Positions 29,952-35,596 of a DNA stretch of 35,596 bases are shown one piece after another; positions within the stretch are counted from its first letter, which is position 1, and each line of letters opens with the position of its first letter. Source of the stretch: Eubacteriaceae bacterium (GTDB taxonomy: Bacteria > Bacillota > Clostridia > Eubacteriales > Anaerofustaceae); the NCBI GenBank assembly GCA_017551505.1, contig JAFZLL010000013.1:1-35596 (forward strand). The letters run 5' to 3'. The notes beneath the pieces are model-generated. The model saw only the letters and a program-made list of their open reading frames with translations. It did no database searches and had not been told where the DNA came from. The position numbers and the translations under genes are program-made.

Positions 29952-32020
29952 CGTCCTGCACCTCCCGGCATGCTTTCTGATGCATCATCTGATGACATAT
30001 CGTCTTCAGAGGATGAAAAATCCGTATTTTTGAAAACGAAACGGTAATAATCCTTATCAACTATATAGGTACATACGGTCATCTTCGTTTTTATTGAATT
30101 GATCATGTTGTTTAAGTATCTGGCGTACCCTCCCGGCACTTTGCTTTCATCCACGAGCCATGTTGCCTTATTGGTCCCCGCATCGAACCTGACATACTGA
30201 TTTATGAAGCTCTGGTTTGCCAGTATCGCGGTATGTTCGGAATTGGAAAAGGCGTCGACGCCCACCAGCAGTCTCGAATCATAATCCATTCCGAACAGAT
30301 TGAGCAGCGTGGGGAGAACATCTATCGTACAGCAGTATTCATCGCAGTATATATTGTTTTCCAGTCCGCCGCACCAGCATATCAATGTGCTTTTGTATTT
30401 TCCGATAGCCGGATCTATCCTGGTGCCTGCAAGCTCATTGTATTCTGATTCGGTAAGGCCGTAGGGATAATGATCGCCTGTAAGAACTATCACTGTATTT
30501 TCATACTTTCCGGCCTGCTTCAGCTGTTCGATAAGATAATCCAGCGCCTTCTCAAGCTCCATATTGCATGCGATATAGGCCTTTACCGGTTCGGAATAAT
30601 CCAAATCCTTTACAAGGTCCCTATTCCTCGCACTCATCGGATTGATCGCGAAATTATATTTATAATGACCGCTGAAAGTCATGTAGTACGCATGGAACCA
30701 GTCATCGTTGATATAATCGTCCACGCTCTGCTGCATCATCTCAAGATCGCTGGTCGGCCACTCCGTGGTGAACGTCATGCCGTCATTCATGAACTTGCAT
30801 GTATAGCCCAAAGCCGGATGAGTTATGTCGCGGCTGAAAAAACTGCCAATATAATTATGAAAAGCGTACGTATTCGCCCCAGCATCCCTGAACATATTGC
30901 CCAGGCAGAACGGCAGGCAATTATCAGCAGCGTATACGAAGCTGGCATCGAATTTGTTGCGTGAAAGATCAGGGAAAAGCCCCATTTGAAGGGAATACTC
31001 CCCGTTGGTCGTCGTATTCTGGTATGAATTATAATAATTGCTGAAAATGATCCCTTCGTTTGAGAGCTTATAAAGAGCCGGAGTCCTGTCCTTGTCTATC
31101 AGATAGGGCGAGAAGCTCTCGGCGCACAGCACGATCAGGTTGTATCCCTTGAAAATACCGGTATACTGGTTCTTCTGCGTGGGAGCCTTATTCATGAAAT
31201 AGCTGTTCAGATAACCAAGACGGGACGAACTGGTCTTCTTATTCAAGGCGGCAAAATCGATCTGTTCGATTATATTAGGGGAAAAATCAACGGCATTCTG
31301 AATGTTCTGTATGACCGCAACGGTGTTGTAGTCAACTTCACTTTCATCCTTACCGGATAACATATGTGTCAGTTCCAGGCGCATGGTCGTAAGAACACCG
31401 AAATACTCTACACTTTCATCGGTGCCGGTCTGGGAACTGTAATAATAATCGTATGGTGTGTAATATCCGGTCCCTTCGATATGCAGTGAGACTATGGATG
31501 CAAGGGTGATTATTACCGCAAGGCACATCAGGATTATCCTGGATCCGTTTCCATCACTGTTCATGCTGAATATCCCGAAATGATCCAGAATTGGAAAAAC
31601 AGCGCATGGAAGAATGATCAGAGCCAACCAACCCAGGTTCTCATATACTGTATAGGCGGTCTCCTTAAAAAAGCTCGCTATGGCTGCACCGCCCATGGAT
31701 ATCTGGGATACGGAAAAAAAGCCTCCGAAAATCTTATGGTATATGAATTCTGCCCCAAAATAAACGGTGAAAAAGCAAAGCAGCAGCATTCCCAGTGCAT
31801 CTGCCCATTTCTTCGGCAGGATCGAGCTTAAAAGGTACATGATGAGACCTATCGGGACAGAGAACAGCAGAATAAAGACAGATTTGACATCAAACCTGTT
31901 TATCAGGGCAAAATGCAGCAGCATCTCCTCATAAATAACATATAAAACGAAAAAAGCTGTCGTGTACGCTGCCGAATAACTGACTACTGAACGGCGTTTC
32001 GACGCAGCTGAACATTTCAC
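29948..32020 (-). CDS. LtaS-like sulfatase-domain membrane protein
   Basis: About 690 residues: five TM helices in the first ~190 residues, then an extracellular sulfatase/alkaline-phosphatase-fold domain. LIVLCAESFSPYLID holds the metal-binding Glu, TTTNGEYSLQMGLFP holds the likely catalytic Thr, and TGDHYPYGL the Asp-His pair. This is the layout of lipoteichoic acid synthases, which polymerise glycerol phosphate from phosphatidylglycerol; related phosphoglycerol or phosphoethanolamine transferases look the same. I favour GTG at 32020, with GAGGTGA 11 bases upstream; the in-frame GTG at 32035 lies inside that site. The Ser/Asp-rich tail (SSSEDDMSSDDASES) is unusual. Confidence 0.88.
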   Translation of the reverse strand: MKCSAASKRRSVVSYSAAYTTAFFVLYVIYEEMLLHFALINRFDVKSVFILLFSVPIGLIMYLLSSILPKKWADALGMLLLCFFTVYFGAEFIYHKIFGGFFSVSQISMGGAAIASFFKETAYTVYENLGWLALIILPCAVFPILDHFGIFSMNSDGNGSRIILMCLAVIITLASIVSLHIEGTGYYTPYDYYYSSQTGTDESVEYFGVLTTMRLELTHMLSGKDESEVDYNTVAVIQNIQNAVDFSPNIIEQIDFAALNKKTSSSRLGYLNSYFMNKAPTQKNQYTGIFKGYNLIVLCAESFSPYLIDKDRTPALYKLSNEGIIFSNYYNSYQNTTTNGEYSLQMGLFPDLSRNKFDASFVYAADNCLPFCLGNMFRDAGANTYAFHNYIGSFFSRDITHPALGYTCKFMNDGMTFTTEWPTSDLEMMQQSVDDYINDDWFHAYYMTFSGHYKYNFAINPMSARNRDLVKDLDYSEPVKAYIACNMELEKALDYLIEQLKQAGKYENTVIVLTGDHYPYGLTESEYNELAGTRIDPAIGKYKSTLICWCGGLENNIYCDEYCCTIDVLPTLLNLFGMDYDSRLLVGVDAFSNSEHTAILANQSFINQYVRFDAGTNKATWLVDESKVPGGYARYLNNMINSIKTKMTVCTYIVDKDYYRFVFKNTDFSSSEDDMSSDDASESMPGGAGR

Positions 32021-32062
32021 GTCTACACTCTTCACCTCAGAATATGCCTCCAGATTTGCGTT

Positions 32063-32090
32063 ATTATATTATAATTTTTAAAAAAAACAA
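32063..32090 (-). promoter_or_regulatory. Candidate promoter of the LtaS-like gene
   Basis: On the minus strand TTGTTT (32090-32085), 16 bases, TATAAT (32068-32063) in a very AT-rich stretch. Confidence 0.4.
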
Positions 32091-32569
32091 AGATTTAGGC
32101 TCATGTTAAAGGAATTAATACCTAATTTAGGAGTGCTGATCAGGTTCGCGAGGATATGATATTTCTCCGTGTATGCGGTGTCCAGCTCATTCAGCACGTG
32201 GTTGTTAAAGCCCTGGGAGTATAGCGCCCTGGTATACTTCTCTATGGCCTTCTCCCAGCTCATGAGATCCACGGTCCCGCCCTTCGCGTATTTCACCAGC
32301 TGCTTGTCGAGCTGGTCCGTGTAATTGCTGAAGTCAATCTCTCCCGTCCCCTCGTCGTTCATCATGACCGGCAGGTAATCGGGATACATTCCCTTGAGCC
32401 TGCCTGCCAGTTCAGCGCTGACAGTGCCGGTATCCATCATGAACTGCAGGTCATTGTCCAGGAACTTCTTAGATATAAGAAGATCTGATAAGACAGAAAT
32501 AAAGTGTGCAGCAGGAAGCAATACGACACAGAAAAACCGTATTATAAAAGGAAATCCTGACAACAGCAA
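32078..32569 (-). pseudogene. ORF remnant of unknown family
   Basis: A 163-codon minus-strand frame that opens only with TTG and lacks a ribosome site. The central part (about 32110-32465) looks coding, with hydrophilic balanced composition and codons like neighbouring genes: DNDLQFMMDTGTVSAELAG, YPDYLPVMMNDEGTGEIDF, then WEKAIEKYTRALYSQGFNN and ELDTAYTEKYHILANL. The first 35 residues (IIRFFCVVLLPA...) and last dozen look like out-of-register flank. I read it as the interior of a decayed gene whose ends are lost; a real but atypical small protein is possible. Confidence 0.4.
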
Positions 32570-32620
32570 ATCTTCAAAAAGCTGAAAAAAAAGCCATTTA
32601 TTAACAAGCAGTTAAATATG

Positions 32621-32649
32621 TTGCAGGGCAAAAGCATCTCAAGTATAAT
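32621..32649 (+). promoter_or_regulatory. Promoter of the DUF4349 lipoprotein gene
   Basis: TTGCAG (32621-32626), 17 bases, TATAAT (32644-32649); GGAGGGAA precedes the ATG at 32689. Confidence 0.7.
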
Positions 32650-32688
32650 CAATATAAAGCAAATTCAACATCCAACTGGAGGGAAATC

Positions 32689-33708
32689 ATGAAAAGAACT
32701 GCCTCACTTCTTCTGATAATCACCCTGGTCATCGCATTAGCTTCCTGCGGGACCGGTGGAGGATCTCAATATAGTTATAAGTCCGACGAACCTTATTACG
32801 GCGAGCCTTCCTTAAGTGACGAAAACAGGGACTATTCGCATACTTCCAACACATCATCCGGTGACCCATCGACCGGCAGTGAGTATACAGATGAGGTCCT
32901 CGAGCAGAAGATCATATATACTGCAGTGCTCAACCTGGAGACGCTCAAATTCGACCAGAGCGTAAAGACCATCAATGAATCTATCGCGAAATACAGAGGT
33001 TATATCCAGCAGTCCTATGAACGCGGAGGCGATTCGTATGACGGTACGTATTCATACAACAATAAGACCCTTACCATGAAAGTAAGGATCCCTTCGGAAT
33101 ACTATGAAGCATTCCTCGCGGAAAGGGAGACCTTCGGCAACGTGACATCGATCACATATGAGAGCCAGGATGTCACCGGCCATTACATCGACATCGTCTC
33201 ACGTCTCGAAACACTTAAAGAGCAGGAACAGCAGCTGATGAAGCTGATGAAACAGACCGGCACACTGAGCGAGATGATCGAACTTCAGGAAGCATTGAGC
33301 AACGTCAGGTATGAGATAGAAAACTATACGTCTCAGAAGAAATACTATGACAGCCAGATCGCTTACTGCACGATTACAATCTATCTTTCAGAAGTCAACA
33401 CGATCACAGTATCCGATAACTTCTGGCAGAAAGCCGGAAGGGCGCTGAAGAACTCATGGGCATCCTTTGTTATCTTCCTGCAGAACGTTACGATATGGCT
33501 GATCTATGCGTTCCCCTATCTGGTCGGTATAGTATTGATCATCTATGCATTCACCTCCATCAAAAAGCGCTATAATTTGAAGCATCCTGAAAAAGCCGCT
33601 GAAAGAAAAGCAGCAAAAGAAGCCGCTAAAAGAGGGCAGTATTATAAACCGGGATCCATCCAGATCAATAATCCCGGCACATCGGAACAGGCTGATAAGA
33701 ATCAATAG
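32689..33708 (+). CDS. DUF4349 domain lipoprotein
   Basis: 339 residues. A lipoprotein signal ends in ALASC (Cys20). A Ser/Tyr/Asp-rich linker follows (about 21-68), then the DUF4349 core: LEQKIIYTAVLNLET (about 71-85), VRIPSEYYEAFL (about 135-146) and DVTGHYIDIVSRLETLKEQEQQL (first part about 164-175), with a coiled-coil stretch to about 220. A TM helix lies near 268-288 and a basic Lys/Ala-rich tail follows. This fits a surface lipoprotein with an additional membrane anchor. Its function is unknown; members are sometimes linked to envelope stress. Confidence 0.88.
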   Translation: MKRTASLLLIITLVIALASCGTGGGSQYSYKSDEPYYGEPSLSDENRDYSHTSNTSSGDPSTGSEYTDEVLEQKIIYTAVLNLETLKFDQSVKTINESIAKYRGYIQQSYERGGDSYDGTYSYNNKTLTMKVRIPSEYYEAFLAERETFGNVTSITYESQDVTGHYIDIVSRLETLKEQEQQLMKLMKQTGTLSEMIELQEALSNVRYEIENYTSQKKYYDSQIAYCTITIYLSEVNTITVSDNFWQKAGRALKNSWASFVIFLQNVTIWLIYAFPYLVGIVLIIYAFTSIKKRYNLKHPEKAAERKAAKEAAKRGQYYKPGSIQINNPGTSEQADKNQ

Positions 33709-33759
33709 GCAGCTTGTCCCCGTAAATATAAGGATCTGCGCATATTGTGATTAAACCAA

Positions 33760-33794
33760 AAGAAGGCCAGGGACATATCGCTGGTCTTCTTTTT
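33760..33794 (+). terminator. Terminator of the DUF4349 gene
   Basis: AAGAAGGCCAG pairs with CTGGTCTTCTT (one G-T) around a 10-base loop, followed by T5. Confidence 0.8.
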
Positions 33795-33999
33795 CATAAT
33801 GCCGTTATTTTTAATCATGCCCATTGACCTGTCATGGATATTACGTTTTTCAAAACCGGCATCAAAGAATTTCGACTGTTCATAAATAATCAGACAACTG
33901 GTTTAATTACCGAACAAGCAGTTGTGACACTGAGCGATAAGATTTGTCCATTAGCATCTTCCGACAGGAATAAAGTGCAGTAATAATTCTGATATGAAT
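33795..33999. other. Intergenic stretch between convergent terminators
   Basis: No supportable gene. Short frames exist on the minus strand but have no ribosome site and no recognisable similarity. Confidence 0.5.
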
Positions 34000-34031
34000 A
34001 AAAAAAACAGATGATCCTTTGAGACCATCTG
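34000..34031 (-). terminator. Terminator of the binding-protein gene
   Basis: On the minus strand CAGATG-12-base loop-CATCTG followed by seven T. Confidence 0.8.
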
Positions 34032-34058
34032 ATTATGATTCCATGGTGATCCTCAGAC

Positions 34059-35186
34059 TCAATAAACGAGTCCGAAATCAAGATATTCGACCAAGTCACT
34101 GCCGGTGCCGTCTTCATAGCCGATCATGGCCTGCGCTATCTTCTCCGCAAGGACCGTGGTATTACATACCATGGCACCTGAAAGTGAATCAGGTATCTTT
34201 TCCGTAAGATCCTCTGCCCCGCTCGAGACCGAGATCATGAAGATATCCTTCCCTACTTTCATGCCCAACGATGTCAATGCTTCATCTGCGTAGCTGAAAG
34301 CGGCGTCACTCATTGCAAAAAGTATATCCGGAGGATCTTCAGATGTGAGGAGCTTGACGATGGAGTCAACCGCACTGTCTTTTTCATTTGAAGCAACTGT
34401 CTTTACCTTGCTGGACACAACGCCTTTTTCGTTAAGCATCTCTGTCAGGGAGAGCATTGCTGACTTTGAGAAAGGCGTTTCTTTTCCGGTGCAGATCACA
34501 GCGTATTCGATGCTTCCATTCCTGTCCATATCTCCGCCGGAAGGCAGTGAATCAAGTATCTCTATCAGACCTGTGCCTGCCGATGGCGCGTAGTAGCCAA
34601 TATATGAGATCCTTCCCGGCTCTACGAGCCTTGTCGTTCTCTCTTTGCCCGCGCTGTAAACAGCACCCAGAAGGATCTTGCCGTATACTCCTGAGGTGTC
34701 CCTGAATGCGCTGAGCTGTTCACGGCAGGCATTCTCAAATCCTGATTCTTCATCGATAGCCGTTCTGACTTCGTTATAGATCTCTTCAGGCATCTGACCA
34801 GGATAATCTTTGCCCGTAAAAACCACGTCGACCCCGTTTTCGACAGCCTTTTTTGCAATATCGTATGCTTTGGATCCGTCAATAAGATCGACAACTATCG
34901 CGTCGTAGCCGGAAGAGATAAACAGATCGACATGATTGTATTGACCGTTGGCACTGCGGGCGGCGTCTATAACATATAACTCGTATCTGATTTTCTCATT
35001 GGATATATCGTTAAAAGCGCTTTCCAATGCAGCGCCGAGATCCCTGCAGATGCTGTCATCTCCTGCCGATAACGTGACACCGATCCTTTTTATCACTGAA
35101 GCGTTTTCTTTTTTATCGGCAGAGCCGCATGAAACCGTGGACAGGCATAAGAATAAAACCAGAGCCAGCAATATCGTTCTTTTCAT
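34059..35186 (-). CDS. Sugar-type periplasmic-binding-protein lipoprotein (Peripla_BP_4)
   Basis: 375 residues. Lipoprotein signal with LSTVSC (Cys20). The fold resembles galactose/ribose-binding proteins: IKRIGVTLSAGDDSICRDL near 32-50, GYDAIVVDLIDGSKAYDIAKKAVENGVDVVFTG around 93-125 (quoted key part: DAIVVDLID, then NGVDVVFTGKD), and PPDILFAMSDAAFSYADEAL near 284-303, where such proteins keep an Asp for sugar binding. No permease or ATPase gene is adjacent; instead its start overlaps the stop of a nucleotide-sugar epimerase/dehydratase gene (ATGA). It may therefore act as a sensor or serve a transporter elsewhere. The ligand is unknown. Confidence 0.85.
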   Translation of the reverse strand: MKRTILLALVLFLCLSTVSCGSADKKENASVIKRIGVTLSAGDDSICRDLGAALESAFNDISNEKIRYELYVIDAARSANGQYNHVDLFISSGYDAIVVDLIDGSKAYDIAKKAVENGVDVVFTGKDYPGQMPEEIYNEVRTAIDEESGFENACREQLSAFRDTSGVYGKILLGAVYSAGKERTTRLVEPGRISYIGYYAPSAGTGLIEILDSLPSGGDMDRNGSIEYAVICTGKETPFSKSAMLSLTEMLNEKGVVSSKVKTVASNEKDSAVDSIVKLLTSEDPPDILFAMSDAAFSYADEALTSLGMKVGKDIFMISVSSGAEDLTEKIPDSLSGAMVCNTTVLAEKIAQAMIGYEDGTGSDLVEYLDFGLVY

Positions 35187-35596
35187 TTTTCGTTTAACCT
35201 GTGATCGAATTCAGGCACGATCTCCTTGAGGATATCGGCGACCGCGGCAGGATCAGGGACACGGGCAGCTTTATTCAGACGGTCGACCTGCTCATACAGA
35301 TCCTTCTCATCGACATATTCCTGCGGTTCCACAAAGATCTTCTCGTTGTCTGTCTTCTTGAGCTGGTCATTATCTATAAGGAGCTCCTCATAGAGCTTTT
35401 CGCCGGGGCGCAGTCCTATAAACTTGATGGGGATCTCGGTATAAGGTTCTTTTCCATTCAGCCTGATGAAGTTTTCCGCCAATTCCCTGATCTTGACAGG
35501 CTTGCCCATATTCAGCACGAATATCTCCCCGCCTTTCGAGATGCTGCCGGCAGTCAGGACGAGGGACACCGCCTCTGATACAGTCATGAAGAATCG
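35183..35596 (-). CDS. Polysaccharide biosynthesis NDP-sugar epimerase/dehydratase, C-terminal part (cut by window edge)
   Basis: The C-terminal 137 residues of a CapD/FlaA1-type (Polysacc_synt_2) protein; the frame is open to the window end, with RFFMTVSEAVSLVL at the edge. Typical pieces: GGEIFVLNMGKPVKIRELA and FIGLRPGEKLYEELL, the conserved LRPGEKLYEEL motif. The family makes 4-keto-6-deoxy nucleotide sugars from UDP-GlcNAc for capsule or glycan synthesis. The upstream part is outside the window. Its stop overlaps the start of the binding-protein gene, so a glycan-synthesis operon seems to extend to the right. Confidence 0.93.
   Translation of the reverse strand, partial: RFFMTVSEAVSLVLTAGSISKGGEIFVLNMGKPVKIRELAENFIRLNGKEPYTEIPIKFIGLRPGEKLYEELLIDNDQLKKTDNEKIFVEPQEYVDEKDLYEQVDRLNKAARVPDPAAVADILKEIVPEFDHRLNEK

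Noticed and set aside
1-35596. CRISPR arrays, prophage genes or complete insertion sequences
   Set aside because: No regularly spaced repeats, phage structural genes or full transposase genes were seen; only the TnpB element end is present.

Overview
The window looks like a chromosomal stretch from an anaerobic, low-to-mid GC Gram-positive bacterium of the Clostridia. This is inferred from strong AGGAGG-type ribosome binding sites, TTGACA/TATAAT promoters, a tryptophan T-box, ECF vitamin transporters, a LtaS-type sulfatase, a PurF of the Fe-S cluster type and MtaA-like uroporphyrinogen decarboxylase (URO-D) homologues. I cannot name the genus from sequence alone. Most of the window is ordinary core genome. 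The clearly mobile or defence-related part is at the left edge (1-2017).

Left to right: the end of a TnpB gene with its right-end hairpin (1-323); an AbiE-type toxin/antitoxin pair whose toxin is frameshifted at the catalytic site (585-2017); a Pit phosphate transporter with its DUF47 partner; tRNA-Leu(GAG); a stand-alone URO-D/MtaA-like protein; an unusual SecD-like protein; purC and purF, each with a structured leader; a DUF4236 protein; and a leftward operon of an ECF transporter (S, T, fused AA') ending in exonuclease III. From 15133 rightwards a Trp T-box controls trpXYZ. Two closely related URO-D-like genes (18177-19247 and 21038-22102) then flank a MarR regulator, an iron-sulfur flavoprotein and a thioredoxin.

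Further right are a possible structured RNA or leader before a Cys-rich small-domain protein; a TPP-riboswitch-controlled thiT with a membrane protein of unknown function; cutC and a CDF metal exporter; an Ldh2-type dehydrogenase; an S9 peptidase; an LtaS-like sulfatase coupled to a 2H RNA phosphoesterase; an ORF remnant; a DUF4349 lipoprotein; and a sugar-binding-type lipoprotein coupled to a nucleotide-sugar epimerase/dehydratase that runs off the right edge.

The points most worth a second look are the RNA at 22282-22500, the URO-D/flavoprotein/thioredoxin/MarR neighbourhood, the apparent AUA start of the flavoprotein, the SecD-like protein lacking the expected membrane Asp motif, the catalytic-site lesion in the AbiEii toxin, and the near-leaderless CDF promoter with a 20-bp palindrome. 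All functional statements come from motif and family recognition by eye. No database search or folding software was used.
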